The notes: generated from the sequence alone by a model not told the origin. A DNA stretch of 64,000 bases from Clostridium bowmanii (GCF_018861315.1 NZ_JAHLDL010000018.1:1-64000); one strand, 5' to 3'; shown: positions 17,750 through 27,966, counted from the first letter of the stretch. Numbers and translations: made by a program.

Positions 17750-19672
17750 TTAGTCCTTCCATAAATTATTAGCCGCATATTTAAGTACTACGTCACAACA
17801 GTGATCGCAATATCCATTTGCCTTCATTTGTTCCACCATTACACTATATTTTTCATCTTGGTCCTTATCGCGAACTCTAGATCTAGTTATAATTCTTGAA
17901 AGTTCTTTAACGGAGCTTGTTAGTTTCTTTTCAATTGCTTCTTTTAAAGGCTCATAAGACTCATATTTGATTTTTCCACCATTTCTAACCACATAAAACA
18001 TATAAGATGTAACATCACTTCTGAACCCCTTTGAAGAACTCTCAGATATTCCAATTTGCTCTTCTATTGATCGCATAAATGATTCATCTGCAATCAGCTC
18101 CTCACCAGTAGCTTTATCCTTTAATTTTGCCTTGTTTACAAAGGCTTCTGCATTATCAATATAGTTATTAAATAAACTCTCTGCTTGCTCTTTGTAGCTG
18201 TGTATAAAAGCCTTAGTTACTTCCTTTTCCAATATTTTGTTATATTCTTTTCTAATACTATCCTGAACAAAGCCCATATACTTTTTCTTTTCATCCTCTG
18301 CAACGTCCATTTCCCTAACGGATTTAATTATACTTTCCATAATGCTAAGTGGATTTATGCAATCAAAATCTGAATTTGAAATAGCATTATCAATAGCCTT
18401 TACAATAAACCTTGTGGAAATCCCATGCATTCCTTCATCAAGACCTGCTTCTTCCCTAAGTTCACTAATATCCATTTTCTTGGTAGTTCCCTTTTCTACT
18501 ATTTCTTCACCATTATAAATCTTAAGCTTTGTTATAGGGTCTACCTTATTTGAAGGTTTGAATCTTGAAAGCAATGCAAACATTGATGCAGTTTCAATGG
18601 TATGAGGTGCTATATGAGGCTTAAAGTTACTCTTTTTAAGTATTTTTTCGTAAATCTTAACTTCCTCATTTAGCTCAAGACAATAAGGAACTTCCACCTT
18701 TACAATTCTGTCTAAAATAGCTTCATTTGTATGATCTGACTTAAATCTATTCCATTCCGCTTCATTAGAGTGGGCAATAATTATACCATCAAAGTAAATC
18801 ATAGAACCCTTTCCTGGTGAAGGTATTGATTTCTCTTGAGTTGCCGTTATTATGGTATGAAGATATTCAACATCATTTTTAAATACTTCTATAAATTCTA
18901 CTAGGCCACGATTTCCAACATTAAATGCTCCATTAAGAGAAAAGACTCTTGGATCATCCTCTGAGTACATATCCATTTTAGATATATCAACGGAGCCTGT
19001 TAAAATTGAAGTATCTTGATTATTAGGGTCTACTGGTGGCACGACCCCTATACCTTTTCTTGATCTTATTGAAAATGAAGTGGTTGTAACAGGGAAATTT
19101 TCATATTCTCCATTAAATTCATGAAGTAACCTATACTTGCACTCAGGGCAAAGATCCCCTTCAATTTCTACACCTAACATTTTTTCAAAATCTTTTCTGA
19201 GATGTTTAGGTACTAAATGCAATGGTTCTTCATTCATAGGGCATCCTTTTAAAACATATACTGGCTCTGTATTTTCAAAAGCTTTCTTCAACGCCTCCAC
19301 TAGTGATGACTTACCAGCTCCTACAGGACCAGCTAAATACAATACTTGCCTAGATTCTTCTCCCTTCATAGATGCAGAATAAAAGTAACTTACAATTTTC
19401 ATGAGTACTTTATCAATTCCAAAAAAGTCTTCTTTAAAAAATTCATACCTCTTTATAACATCATTACCATATATTTTTCTTGTTCTTGGGTTTTCTTCAG
19501 GCTTTAGAATTTCAAAGCCATCCTTTATTATTGTGTCATACATCCTCTTATGAGACAGTTTAGCCTTATCAGGATTTGTTTTAATTATATCTAAATACTC
19601 CAAAAAGCTTCCTTCAAATTTGTTTTTAATTTTAGCTTCTCTATCATTCTTTATCATCTTCTTAAATTCCAT
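17750..19672 (-). CDS. prkA: PrkA-family AAA+ serine protein kinase
   Basis: The 640-residue protein has an AAA+ domain with Walker [11 protein letters not shown] near 110 and downstream motifs ([13 protein letters not shown]) followed by the PrkA C-terminal kinase-like domain. Members phosphorylate serine on target proteins and may also act as ATP-dependent proteases or scaffolds in sporulation and stress. AGGAGG lies 7 nt before the ATG. It is the first gene of the operon and sets expression of yhbH and spoVR. A zinc-knuckle-like [12 protein letters not shown] near 175-185 and a C-terminal CDHCCD are visible and typical. Confidence 0.95.
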   Translation of the reverse strand: MEFKKMIKNDREAKIKNKFEGSFLEYLDIIKTNPDKAKLSHKRMYDTIIKDGFEILKPEENPRTRKIYGNDVIKRYEFFKEDFFGIDKVLMKIVSYFYSASMKGEESRQVLYLAGPVGAGKSSLVEALKKAFENTEPVYVLKGCPMNEEPLHLVPKHLRKDFEKMLGVEIEGDLCPECKYRLLHEFNGEYENFPVTTTSFSIRSRKGIGVVPPVDPNNQDTSILTGSVDISKMDMYSEDDPRVFSLNGAFNVGNRGLVEFIEVFKNDVEYLHTIITATQEKSIPSPGKGSMIYFDGIIIAHSNEAEWNRFKSDHTNEAILDRIVKVEVPYCLELNEEVKIYEKILKKSNFKPHIAPHTIETASMFALLSRFKPSNKVDPITKLKIYNGEEIVEKGTTKKMDISELREEAGLDEGMHGISTRFIVKAIDNAISNSDFDCINPLSIMESIIKSVREMDVAEDEKKKYMGFVQDSIRKEYNKILEKEVTKAFIHSYKEQAESLFNNYIDNAEAFVNKAKLKDKATGEELIADESFMRSIEEQIGISESSSKGFRSDVTSYMFYVVRNGGKIKYESYEPLKEAIEKKLTSSVKELSRIITRSRVRDKDQDEKYSVMVEQMKANGYCDHCCDVVLKYAANNLWKD

Positions 19673-19776
19673 TTGCTACCTCCTAAGATATAATTATTTT
19701 TATTATTAACTATATGCGAGGACAACCCTTCAACATGATTAATAATGAAAATAAAAAAGATAAATAAAAATAAAAA

Positions 19777-19812
19777 AGCCCAATGAAATATTAATTTATT
19801 TCATTGGGCTTT
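19777..19812. terminator. Bidirectional terminator at the Nudix gene end
   Basis: A 14-bp stem (AAGCCCAATGAAAT and complement) overlaps the last codons of the Nudix gene and is flanked by A-rich and T-rich tracts. On the minus strand the T-run is TTTTTTATTTTTA. Confidence 0.88.
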
Positions 19813-20224
19813 TGTGCATTTTAGTAATAATTTGCAAAGCACTTTCCAAAACTACCTTGCTGCTTTCATAAGATATTATTTGTTTCGTATTTTGAAAGCT
19901 GGACCATTTGTAATCAACTATTTCATCTACTTCAATATTAACAGTCTCATCTTGCACCTGCGCTAAAAAATATACAACTTCCTTCATTGTCTCTTGCTTT
20001 ATTAAATATTCTACAGGCACCCTAAATCCATGAATTAGATTAACCCTAAGCCCGGTCTCTTCAAATACCTCTCTTCTAGCTGTTTGTTCTTCACTTTCAT
20101 TTTTTTCAACATGCCCCTTAGGAAAACCCCAATGTCCATCGTTTCTATGACTAACTATTAAAAACTCTATGTTTTCATCTATACTTCTGTAAATTACAGC
20201 GCCACAAGATTTTTCAAAATTCAT
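19796..20224 (-). CDS. Nudix hydrolase
   Basis: A 142-residue single-domain enzyme with a complete Nudix box, GX5EX7REUXEEXGU, beginning GHVEKNESEEQ and ending REVFEETGL at residues 37-59. The N-terminus (EKSCGAVIYR) and PKGHVEKNES resemble diadenosine tetraphosphate hydrolases, which clear Ap4A and other nucleoside polyphosphates. Cytoplasmic. A GGGGGG-rich ribosome site lies 7 nt before the ATG. It is monocistronic. The exact substrate is not determined by sequence. Confidence 0.9.
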   Translation of the reverse strand: MNFEKSCGAVIYRSIDENIEFLIVSHRNDGHWGFPKGHVEKNESEEQTARREVFEETGLRVNLIHGFRVPVEYLIKQETMKEVVYFLAQVQDETVNIEVDEIVDYKWSSFQNTKQIISYESSKVVLESALQIITKMHKSPMK

Positions 20225-20306
20225 AATAGACCCCCCAATTTTAAATAAAATCTACTCCTGCCATTAAATCCAAACTCTTATAAATATATATTAACGTATG
20301 TTAGAT

Positions 20307-20340
20307 GACCTAACTCATGGTAGAAGCCATGAGTTAGGTC
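20307..20340. repeat. Solo 14-bp hairpin, IS605-end-like
   Basis: GACCTAACTCATGG, loop TAGAAG, then the perfect complement, followed by GAAAAC. There is no T-tract on either strand, so it is not a standard terminator. The AGAAGCC placement inside the loop and 3' arm recalls the right ends of tnpB-type elements. Confidence 0.4.
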
Positions 20341-20388
20341 GAAAACTTTAATCAAATTATACCATATATTTCAAACTTAAATATAATA

Positions 20389-20421
20389 ACCCAGTATAAA
20401 GTTTATATTTATACTGGGTTA
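20389..20421 (-). terminator. Terminator of the CoA-transferase/gntP unit
   Basis: AACCCAGTATAAA pairs with its complement around a loop of about 7 nt. On the minus strand it is followed by ATTATATTT. It lies 27 nt after the permease stop. Confidence 0.75.
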
Positions 20422-20447
20422 AATCATCACCTGAAATTCTTAACTCT

Positions 20448-21824
20448 TTATACGACTCCCATAGCTGCAAATACAATAGACACGGCTGTAGCTATAAGTG
20501 GAATTACAACTGTACACATTCCTATATCTATATAAGATTGCTTATGAGTCATACCTGTTATACCTAGTAATGTTATTACTGCTCCATTATGTGGAAGTGA
20601 ATCAAGTCCTCCACAAGCCATGGCAGCTATTCTATGAAATACTTGTGGACTAATTCCCAAAGCTTGAGCTTTTGCCATGTAAATTTCACCAAGCGACCCT
20701 AGTGCAATACTCAAACCACCAGATGCTGATCCTGTTATTCCTGCAAGAATAGTAGTAGATGCTGCTAATGAAATAAGTGGTGTTCCTGGTATTGCAAGTA
20801 TACCTGCTTGAATTATAGAGAATGCTGCTAGGGTTTTAATAACATTTCCATAACCAACTTCTGATGCTGTATTTGCAATTGCAAGTAAGGATCCAATAGC
20901 ACCTTTATTAACTGTAGTAGTAATATTTTCAAAGTTTTTCCAGAATATAATTACACTAGCCACTATAGCAATAACTAAGGAGGCAATTAAACTCCATATA
21001 CCTTGTACTTTTGCTAGAGTAGTTCCGAAATCTTTTAAAAATGCTCCATCCATTGTAGCAAACACAAATCTGCCTAAAAGATAATTACCAACTAATACTA
21101 TAATTATTGGAGTTATCGCTAAGTAAAACTTAGGTAATTTAGATAAATCAAATTCCTTAATTAATTCGTCTGGATGATTACCATATCCTTCACCTGCAGC
21201 TAAAGCTTGCTTTGCTCTTCTTTGAAGCCATAGCATACCAAGACCAAACATTATTGATCCTCCAATAATACCTATTACTGGTGCTGCATATGCAGTCGTT
21301 CCAAAGAAAGGCATTGGAATAGCATTTTGTATTTGTGGTGTTCCTGGGAGTGCAGTCATCGTAAATGTAAAAGCACCTAGTGCTATAGAACCAGGTATAA
21401 GTCTTTTAGGAATATCCGCCTCTCTAAATAATGCTGCTGCAATAGGATATACAGCAAAGGCAACTACGAATAATGAAACTCCACCATAGGTAAGTATTGC
21501 ACAAGATAAAACTACTGATAATATTGCTTTACTTTTTCCAAGTTTTTTACTAATGGCATGGGCTATGGCTTTAGCCGCCCCTGAATCATCCATTACCTTA
21601 CCAAATATTGCACCTAATATGAATATCGGGAAATATTGCTTAGCATATGCTGCAAAATTCACCATAAAAACTTCAGTATAGGTAGCTAAAAGATGTGTTT
21701 GTCCGCCCTGGAATAAAAGAGCTAGTAGTGCTAAGACTGGTGCTAAAATAAGAACAGAAATCCCTCTGTAGGCCAAGTACATTAAAAGTCCTAAAGAAAT
21801 AATAATACCTATAACCCCTAACAT
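20448..21824 (-). CDS. GntP-family permease
   Basis: A 458-residue polytopic membrane protein with 12 or more hydrophobic segments. Motifs such as FGKVMDDSGAAKAIAHAISKKLG, YGGVSLFVVAFAVYPI and GLDSLPHNGAVITLLGI are typical of the GntP/gluconate-proton symporter family, which also contains hydroxy- and keto-acid transporters. It lies 64 nt behind a CoA-transferase on the same strand with its own AGGGGAGGAAA ribosome site. The context suggests import of a short-chain hydroxy acid or ketone body such as 3-hydroxybutyrate rather than gluconate. It should be transcribed from the sigma-54 promoter at 23508-23524. Confidence 0.88.
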   Translation of the reverse strand: MLGVIGIIISLGLLMYLAYRGISVLILAPVLALLALLFQGGQTHLLATYTEVFMVNFAAYAKQYFPIFILGAIFGKVMDDSGAAKAIAHAISKKLGKSKAILSVVLSCAILTYGGVSLFVVAFAVYPIAAALFREADIPKRLIPGSIALGAFTFTMTALPGTPQIQNAIPMPFFGTTAYAAPVIGIIGGSIMFGLGMLWLQRRAKQALAAGEGYGNHPDELIKEFDLSKLPKFYLAITPIIIVLVGNYLLGRFVFATMDGAFLKDFGTTLAKVQGIWSLIASLVIAIVASVIIFWKNFENITTTVNKGAIGSLLAIANTASEVGYGNVIKTLAAFSIIQAGILAIPGTPLISLAASTTILAGITGSASGGLSIALGSLGEIYMAKAQALGISPQVFHRIAAMACGGLDSLPHNGAVITLLGITGMTHKQSYIDIGMCTVVIPLIATAVSIVFAAMGVV

Positions 21825-21888
21825 AATATTTCCTCCCCTTTATTTGATTTATTTTATATTGATTTATAAAACACGATAACTAGAAAAA

Positions 21889-23445
21889 CTAAGATATAAA
21901 TTTCAATTCCATCTTTTTCTCTCCAAAAATTCTTTCATCCATAAAAGTTAAGTTTTCTGAAATTATTGGTTTGAAACCCATATGTGCTATAATGTCTTTT
22001 TCAAGATCAATTCCTGGTGCAATTTCAATAAGAACTATGCCTTTATCACTGAGCTTAAAAACAGCTCTTTCAGTAATATATAGTACCGGTTGAGCTACAT
22101 CTATAGCATATTCTCCACTAAAGGTGATTTGCTCAACAGTTTTAATAAATTTATTAGATTTACCTTCCTGTAAAATATTTAATCTTCCATTTTTAATCTC
22201 AACATCTAAGCCACCTGCTGTAAATGTGCCACAGAAAACAACTTTTTTAGAATTTTGGGTAATATTTATAAACCCACCACAGCCTGCAATCTTAGGCCCA
22301 AATTTACTTACATTTATATTTCCATTTTCATCACATTGAGCAAGTCCCAAAAATGCTACATCAAGGCCTCCTCCATCATAAAAATCGAATTGGTTACTTT
22401 GATCTATTATGCTTTCAGGATTTATTGCAGCCCCAAAACTTAACCCACCTGCTGGAATTCCACCTATAGGACCTGATTCCAAAGTAAGTTTCATTTCATG
22501 TCCAAGGCCTTCTTCATTTGCTACTATTGATATTCCCTCAGGCATTCCTATTCCAAGGTTAGTAATAGCATTGGCAGTAAGTTCCATGGCTGCTCTTCTA
22601 GATATTATTTTTCTTTCGTCTAGTTCTGAACTTTCGATATTATTCACTGTCATTCTTATTTCTCCATTATAGGATGGGTTATACTGTTCAATAAAAGTTT
22701 GCATATGATTTTCTGGTTTTCCTATTACAATAGCATCCACAAGTATTCCTGGAATCTTAACCTTTCTTGGATCAAGAGACCCATTTGCTACAACCTTTTC
22801 AACCTGAAGTATTACAATCCCTCCAGAGTTTTTAGCTGCTTGTGCCATTGACAGCCCATCCAATGTTACCGCTTCTTTTTCCATAGTTGCATTTCCACTC
22901 TCGTCTGCATAAGTAGCTCTAATAATTGCCACATTTATAGGAAATGCCTTATAAAACAAGTATTCTTTATTGTCAATTTCAATAACTTTAACTATATCTT
23001 TCACAGTGAAATCGTTTAACTTGCCTCCGTCGATTCTTGGATCTACAAAAGTTTTTAAACCAACATGAGTTATGGTTCCAGGTTTGCCTGCTGCAATATC
23101 TCTATAGAGGTGAGATATTACTCCTTGAGGAAGATTATAGGCCTCAATTTTATTTTCAAGAGCTAGTTTTGCAAGTTTTGGCGCAAGTCCCCAATGACCC
23201 CCAATTATTTTTGAAACTAAGCCTTCATGACCTAGATGATTTAAGCCCTTGGTTTTTCCATCTCCTTGGCCAGCTGCATATACTAAAGTTAATCCTTCAG
23301 GTTTTCTTGTCTCAATAAAATTGTCCTCTAACGCTCTAGATATCTCTTCTGGGTGACCATTTCCTATAAATCCTCCGAAAGCTACTGTATCCTTGTCTTT
23401 TATCATTGCTATAGCTTCTTTTGGTGTTTTAATCTTTGAACTCAT
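21889..23445 (-). CDS. Family I acyl-CoA:carboxylate CoA-transferase (fused alpha-beta)
   Basis: The 518-residue protein contains both halves of a family I CoA-transferase in one chain: an N-terminal alpha part with the glycine-rich TVAFGGFIGNGHPEEI, and a beta part with GIGMPEGISIVANEEG and LESGPIGGIPAGG, which carries the catalytic glutamate. It resembles YdiF/propionate CoA-transferase enzymes that move CoA between acetyl-, butyryl-, propionyl- or acetoacetyl-CoA and a free acid. Cytoplasmic. ATG follows AGGAGGGTAGAAC. A close match to the sigma-54 promoter consensus lies about 60 nt upstream, and a sigma-54 activator is the next gene upstream. Expected role: activating an imported short-chain acid. 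Confidence 0.93.
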   Translation of the reverse strand: MSSKIKTPKEAIAMIKDKDTVAFGGFIGNGHPEEISRALEDNFIETRKPEGLTLVYAAGQGDGKTKGLNHLGHEGLVSKIIGGHWGLAPKLAKLALENKIEAYNLPQGVISHLYRDIAAGKPGTITHVGLKTFVDPRIDGGKLNDFTVKDIVKVIEIDNKEYLFYKAFPINVAIIRATYADESGNATMEKEAVTLDGLSMAQAAKNSGGIVILQVEKVVANGSLDPRKVKIPGILVDAIVIGKPENHMQTFIEQYNPSYNGEIRMTVNNIESSELDERKIISRRAAMELTANAITNLGIGMPEGISIVANEEGLGHEMKLTLESGPIGGIPAGGLSFGAAINPESIIDQSNQFDFYDGGGLDVAFLGLAQCDENGNINVSKFGPKIAGCGGFINITQNSKKVVFCGTFTAGGLDVEIKNGRLNILQEGKSNKFIKTVEQITFSGEYAIDVAQPVLYITERAVFKLSDKGIVLIEIAPGIDLEKDIIAHMGFKPIISENLTFMDERIFGEKKMELKFIS

Positions 23446-23507
23446 GTTCTACCCTCCTAATAAAAATTTTACTGCTGAATGAATTCAATATCCTTATAAT
23501 AGTTATT

Positions 23508-23524
23508 AGCAAATTACATGCCAA
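23508..23524 (-). promoter_or_regulatory. Sigma-54 (-24/-12) promoter of the CoA-transferase/gntP unit
   Basis: On the minus strand TTGGCATGTAATTTGCT matches the consensus YTGGCAYRNNNNTTGCW at all positions but the R after the pyrimidine spacing, with GG and GC exactly 10 bp apart. It lies 63 nt from the start codon, giving a leader of roughly 50 nt with AGGAGGG. The adjacent gene is a sigma-54 activator with GAFTGA. Confidence 0.85.
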
Positions 23525-23880
23525 CATACAATTTTTTTATTAAATGTTAATAAAAGAGGAAAATGCTACTCAATCTTATTAAAATTTCTCGTATTTCTCA
23601 AATCTAACAATTCTAAATGTTCATTATATATACACTTTCCATTATTTTTCCATAAAGTGCTCCTATTACAAATTTTATGGCATGTACATTATTTTTACAT
23701 ATACATTTTCTATACAAATGCTTTAAATTATATTCCTAAATAGATTTCATAAAAATTTGTACTTTATTTATAACAAAAAGATACTTATAACTTTTAATTT
23801 GCTATACATAGCTTTAAAAATTATAAGTATCTTATTACTCACCCCAAAGTTAACTAAAAAAAATTTAAGTGATAAAATAT
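23525..23880. other. Regulatory intergenic region between activator and CoA-transferase
   Basis: 356 bp without ORF, very AT-rich. It should hold upstream activator sites. Candidates are the partly palindromic ATGTACATTATTTTTACAT (about 23691-23709) and neighbouring TATACA repeats. A weak hairpin of ATACTTATAA-type arms at 23779-23835 could terminate the activator transcript. None is decisive. Confidence 0.35.
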
Positions 23881-25569
23881 TTAACTATCTAAATTGTATT
23901 TTTCTATCTTTTTATATAATCCTACCCTGCTAATTCCTAATTGCTTGGCTGTCTTATTTTTATTTCCACTATTGATTTTTAATTTTTCTGCGATAATTTC
24001 TTTTTCAACTACCTCAATAATTTCCTTTAAATCACTAGTTCCTCTATCAAAATATTTTTTCTCGTTTTTAGATATTCTATCTGGCAATTGCTCAGTAGTT
24101 ATAGATAATTCTGAGTCCATTAAATTTAGAGCCCTTTCAATTACATTCTCGAGTTCTCTTATATTGCCAGGCCAATTGTAATTGTGCAAATAATTCATTG
24201 CATCTTTAGAAATTCCTTCTGCATAGATCCCTAGCTTACTGGCAACCTTTTTCATTAGAAAATTAGACAGATCAATTATGTCTTCTCTTCTTTCCCTTAG
24301 AGGAGGAATTGTTATCTTCATTACGTCAAGTCTATAGAATAGATCCTCTCTAAATTCTAAATGTTTTATGCTTTCTTCTAAGTTTTTATTAGTAGAAGCT
24401 ATTATTCTAAAATCAATGTTTTTAACCACATTCCCTCCTACTCTTTCAATTTCCTTTTCTTGAATAACTCTTAAAAGCTTTACCTGCATGTCCATAGGCA
24501 TATAGCCTATCTCATCCAGCAATATAGTCCCATTGTTTGCTAGTTCAAATTTGCCTTTTTTACCACCTTTTTTAGCTCCAGTAAAAGCACCCTCCTCATA
24601 TCCAAACAATTCGGATTCTAGTAATTGAGCAGGTATTGCTGCACAATTAACTTTTATAAAGGGCGCAGCGGCTCTTTTACTTGCACTATGAATAGCATGG
24701 GCAAAGAGCTCCTTTCCTGTACCACTCTCGCCATATATTAAAACATTTGAATCTGTTTTAGCTACTCTTGCAGCCATTGTTTTTACTTTATGAATTTCCT
24801 GTGAGCTACCTATAATATCTTCAAATGAATACTTTGCTCTCCTTTCTTTTCCAAGTTCATTTTTATAGTATTCAATTTCTCTTTCAAGATTGACCAATTT
24901 TTTGCTTATAGAATGAAAATTACTCATGTCTTTAAACATAACCTTACCTACTGCGCCTACAACTTTTCCTTCTTTAATTATAGGAATCCTCATAGCTACC
25001 ATTCTATTGCCACGAATTTCTTGTATTTCGCCTATCTCTGGAATACCAGTTTGTACAACTATATGCATCCTTGTATTCTCAATAACTTCAGTAACATGCT
25101 TTCCTTCAACATCTTCCATGTTTATAAACTCTTTATATGCTTTACTCATCATTGTTATTATTCCTTTTTCATTTACAACCACAACCCATTCATTTACTGT
25201 GTTTAACATTGTGTCCAAAATTTCCAGATGTATTTTATCTAAATCATCCTCTTTTAAGCGAGAAAATATAATTAGTGCTCCCTTTACACTTACATCAATT
25301 TGTATTGGTGAAATCTTTAAATTTATTTTTTTCCCCAGAAGCTGTAAATCAATTTCTTTTGTAGTCTTACAAGTTTTTATTATTTGAGGAAGTTCACTTT
25401 GAAGAAATACATCTCTGATTTTTTCCAAATCATATTCTTCAAATGTTTTTTCGAAGAACTCTTGGGCCAATTTATTAATAGAAAAAATATTACAATCTAT
25501 GTCTAAAGCCATTATTGGTTGCTCAATAGCTTCTACAAAATTGTTTACGTTACTTTTAACAAAATTCAT
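23881..25569 (-). CDS. Sigma-54-dependent enhancer-binding regulator with PAS domains
   Basis: About 562 residues. The N-terminus holds two PAS-like sensory segments (starting [12 protein letters not shown] and [14 protein letters not shown]), then a sigma-54 AAA+ domain with Walker A GESGTGKE near 278, the sigma-54-contacting GAFTGA near 326 and Walker [10 protein letters not shown], and a C-terminal Fis-type HTH ([20 protein letters not shown]). It activates RNA polymerase-sigma-54 in response to an unknown small molecule or redox cue. I took the ATG at 25569, 6 nt from AGGAGG; the ATG at 25572 is equally possible, while an earlier frame start lacks a site. It lies between two predicted sigma-54 targets. 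Confidence 0.93.
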   Translation of the reverse strand: MNFVKSNVNNFVEAIEQPIMALDIDCNIFSINKLAQEFFEKTFEEYDLEKIRDVFLQSELPQIIKTCKTTKEIDLQLLGKKINLKISPIQIDVSVKGALIIFSRLKEDDLDKIHLEILDTMLNTVNEWVVVVNEKGIITMMSKAYKEFINMEDVEGKHVTEVIENTRMHIVVQTGIPEIGEIQEIRGNRMVAMRIPIIKEGKVVGAVGKVMFKDMSNFHSISKKLVNLEREIEYYKNELGKERRAKYSFEDIIGSSQEIHKVKTMAARVAKTDSNVLIYGESGTGKELFAHAIHSASKRAAAPFIKVNCAAIPAQLLESELFGYEEGAFTGAKKGGKKGKFELANNGTILLDEIGYMPMDMQVKLLRVIQEKEIERVGGNVVKNIDFRIIASTNKNLEESIKHLEFREDLFYRLDVMKITIPPLRERREDIIDLSNFLMKKVASKLGIYAEGISKDAMNYLHNYNWPGNIRELENVIERALNLMDSELSITTEQLPDRISKNEKKYFDRGTSDLKEIIEVVEKEIIAEKLKINSGNKNKTAKQLGISRVGLYKKIEKYNLDS

Positions 25570-25723
25570 CATAAACCTCCTAAAGTATTCTTTTCTAATT
25601 AATATATCAATATTACTAGTTATATTACATTTATGTAAATGTTTACAAATATATTCTATATACATATATTAATACACATATAAACTTTTGTAAACTTTAT
25701 ATATTAAGTTAATTGCTGTTTTT

Positions 25724-25787
25724 AATTTAAATAAACATATAAAAGACCTTGCACTATTACAAAGTCTTTTATATGTTTATTTAAATT
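25724..25787. terminator. Strong bidirectional terminator between maoC and the activator
   Basis: A perfect 24-bp inverted repeat with a 16-nt loop separates the hydratase gene from the activator, so the two are probably separate transcription units. Confidence 0.85.
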
Positions 25788-25866
25788 ATTATCCTTTAGA
25801 TTTAATATTTTTGTTTCTTTCATTTCCGTAATGTGACGAATTTCTCCTGATATGTTCACTTTAATT

Positions 25867-26283
25867 CTATTTTGGAGGCATAACAGTTGCAATTCCTTTA
25901 AGAACCACAACACCATCTTGATTAGTGCATATTGTATTTAATTTTATAATGTTTTTTGCGTCGAACATTTCTATAACTTCAACTTCAGCCTTTATTGTAT
26001 CTCCAAATCTAACTGGCGCTGTAAATTTAAGCTCTTGACCTAGATAAATAGTGCCTGGTCCTGGCAATTTCATGCCTAGTACTGCGGATATAAATCCTGC
26101 TGTTAACATGCCATGAGCTATTCTTCCTTTAAACATTGTGGTTTCTGCCTCTCTTTGATTTATATGAGCTGGATTTAAATCACCAGTTATGCCTGCATAA
26201 AGATATACATCGGATTCACTTATAGTTTTTTCAAAAGACTCTTTGTCGCCCAAATTTATTTCTTTAATAGTTAAACCTTTCAT
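25867..26283 (-). CDS. MaoC-like (R)-specific enoyl-CoA hydratase
   Basis: The 138-residue hot-dog-fold protein contains the hydratase-2 motif GDLNPAHI with catalytic Asp and His, plus the MFKGRIAHGMLTAGF helix. Stand-alone enzymes of this size (PhaJ type) reversibly hydrate trans-2-enoyl-CoA, such as crotonyl-CoA, to (R)-3-hydroxyacyl-CoA. ATG follows AAGGAGGAAA. A -24/-12 sigma-54 promoter lies 56 nt upstream, so it is predicted to be co-regulated with the CoA-transferase and permease. Together these would import, CoA-activate and dehydrate a hydroxy acid, or run in reverse. Confidence 0.9.
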   Translation of the reverse strand: MKGLTIKEINLGDKESFEKTISESDVYLYAGITGDLNPAHINQREAETTMFKGRIAHGMLTAGFISAVLGMKLPGPGTIYLGQELKFTAPVRFGDTIKAEVEVIEMFDAKNIIKLNTICTNQDGVVVLKGIATVMPPK

Positions 26284-26338
26284 TTATATTTCCTCCTTAT
26301 TATTTTGAATAATAATAAAATCTTTTACTATTTTTCAT

Positions 26339-26355
26339 AGCAATTTTTATGCCAT
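26339..26355 (-). promoter_or_regulatory. Sigma-54 (-24/-12) promoter of the maoC-like gene
   Basis: On the minus strand ATGGCATAAAAATTGCT has the invariant GG and GC at 10-bp spacing and the consensus TGGCAT-N5-TTGCT. It lies 56 nt from the start codon. It shares the promoter class of the site at 23508-23524. Confidence 0.85.
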
Positions 26356-26458
26356 TCAAAGCAATTTAAAGTTAAATATACTTTTATTTATATATATTTA
26401 TTAACTGTCCTCATAATTACCTCTCACATTATTGCACAACAGTTCACACAATAAAAAA

Positions 26459-26485
26459 ACAAGCTCACTATAAAAATGAGCTTGT
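26459..26485 (-). terminator. Terminator of the FAD oxidoreductase gene
   Basis: ACAAGCTCA and TGAGCTTGT pair around a 9-nt loop; the minus-strand stem is followed by TTTTTTTATTG, beginning just after the stop codon. Confidence 0.9.
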
Positions 26486-26490
26486 GCATT

Positions 26491-27708
26491 TCAATTATAG
26501 AATCTGTCTATTTTAAATAATTTCAAATCTTCATTAGGTATACCTAAATATAAATTGCTTAGCATCTTTCCGCCTAGTATAGCAAACAATATACCGTTAG
26601 CTCCATAGCCTAAGCAATACCACAACTTACTATTATCTGGATCTGGTCCTAAAAACCCCAAATTATCTTTAGTTGATGCAAAGGCGCCACAATATTTATA
26701 TTCTACTTCTATATCTGGAATATCTTTAAACATGGATTTCAATCTTTGCTCCAAAATATTGTATTTTTCCATTGCAGCTTTTTCATTAAATATATCTGGG
26801 ACAAAATTTATATCTTCCCCACCCATTATTATTCTGTTATCTCCGGTAGTTCTCAAATAATTATAAGGATCACCGTTATCTCTAATAAGTACTCTATTAT
26901 GCCACCCTGAAAAATTATTAATTGGTTTTGTGGCTATATTAAAGGTAGTAGTTTTAGTGCCAAAATTTCTTTTAGTAAATAATTCTGTATTATATCCAGT
27001 AGCTACTATAATTATCTTACCACGTACACTGTAGCCATAGGAAGTTTCTACCATCACCCCATTGTTATCATAATTCACTTTTAAAACTTCTGTGTTTTCA
27101 TAAACTCTAAGGCCATTTTCACAAGCTACTCCTAATAACTGGTGAGTATATTTATAGGGATCAAATTGTGCTCCACCATTATTACAATAAACGCCTGCTT
27201 TTACATCAAAACTAAAGGGATTGTTTTCTTCATCTATAAAAGCTACATCAAATCCATTTTCACTTCTCAGCCTATATTCTTCATATATTTCTTTTATTTC
27301 TATTTTTTTAGAAGTGTATAACAAGGTGTCTTTAACACTGTAATCACAACTATTTTCATACTCCTTTATAAAGTTATCTATCTCACTTAATGCTTCAATA
27401 CCCAACCTATATGATCTTATAGCATCTTTCATAGTTGTAGCTTCAATTAAATTATTAAGTTTATCATCTAGTTCATATTGAAGTAAGGATGTGGTAACAG
27501 CTGTGCTACAATGAGCTATCCTATTTTTTTCTAAAATCACAGTATTTATATTATGTTTAGAAAAGTAGTATCCTAAAATACTCCCCGTAACTCCCCCACC
27601 TACTATTATCACATCTGTTTCTATATTTTTTGTTAAATAATTATACTGCTTAGGTACTTTATCTGTGTTTGTAAACATTGGTTTACCTTGAACATATTGC
27701 AAACTCAT
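26491..27708 (-). CDS. FAD-dependent oxidoreductase (DAO family)
   Basis: The 405-residue protein has an N-terminal dinucleotide-binding fold (DVIIVGGGVTGSILGYYF, then ILEK at the strand-2 acidic end) and the substrate-domain layout of the glycine/D-amino-acid oxidase (DAO/DadA) family, with the second FAD motif GKIIIVATGYNTE and the C-terminal LWYCLGYGANGILF. Such enzymes oxidise secondary or primary amines, often sarcosine, glycine or D-amino acids. The C-terminal Rieske domain seen in some relatives is absent. ATG follows TAGGAAG. It is monocistronic. The substrate is not predictable. Confidence 0.85.
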   Translation of the reverse strand: MSLQYVQGKPMFTNTDKVPKQYNYLTKNIETDVIIVGGGVTGSILGYYFSKHNINTVILEKNRIAHCSTAVTTSLLQYELDDKLNNLIEATTMKDAIRSYRLGIEALSEIDNFIKEYENSCDYSVKDTLLYTSKKIEIKEIYEEYRLRSENGFDVAFIDEENNPFSFDVKAGVYCNNGGAQFDPYKYTHQLLGVACENGLRVYENTEVLKVNYDNNGVMVETSYGYSVRGKIIIVATGYNTELFTKRNFGTKTTTFNIATKPINNFSGWHNRVLIRDNGDPYNYLRTTGDNRIIMGGEDINFVPDIFNEKAAMEKYNILEQRLKSMFKDIPDIEVEYKYCGAFASTKDNLGFLGPDPDNSKLWYCLGYGANGILFAILGGKMLSNLYLGIPNEDLKLFKIDRFYN

Positions 27709-27966
27709 TTTATCCCAACTTCCTAATTCTTATTAATTAACTATGCTAATTTTTTGTTAATATAATTTTAAACTATTCTTCCTTTATAGAATTAACCATA
27801 GTGTTTCACAATTAATACTCATGTATACCTACAATACCTTTTAAAGCAATAATATCTCATCAAAAATATATTTCTGTTCCATAATATTTTTATGATACAA
27901 TATAGAATGTGCTTATTATATATTATGAACTCATTTTGTATAGTTAGTAAAAGGAGATGCTTAACT

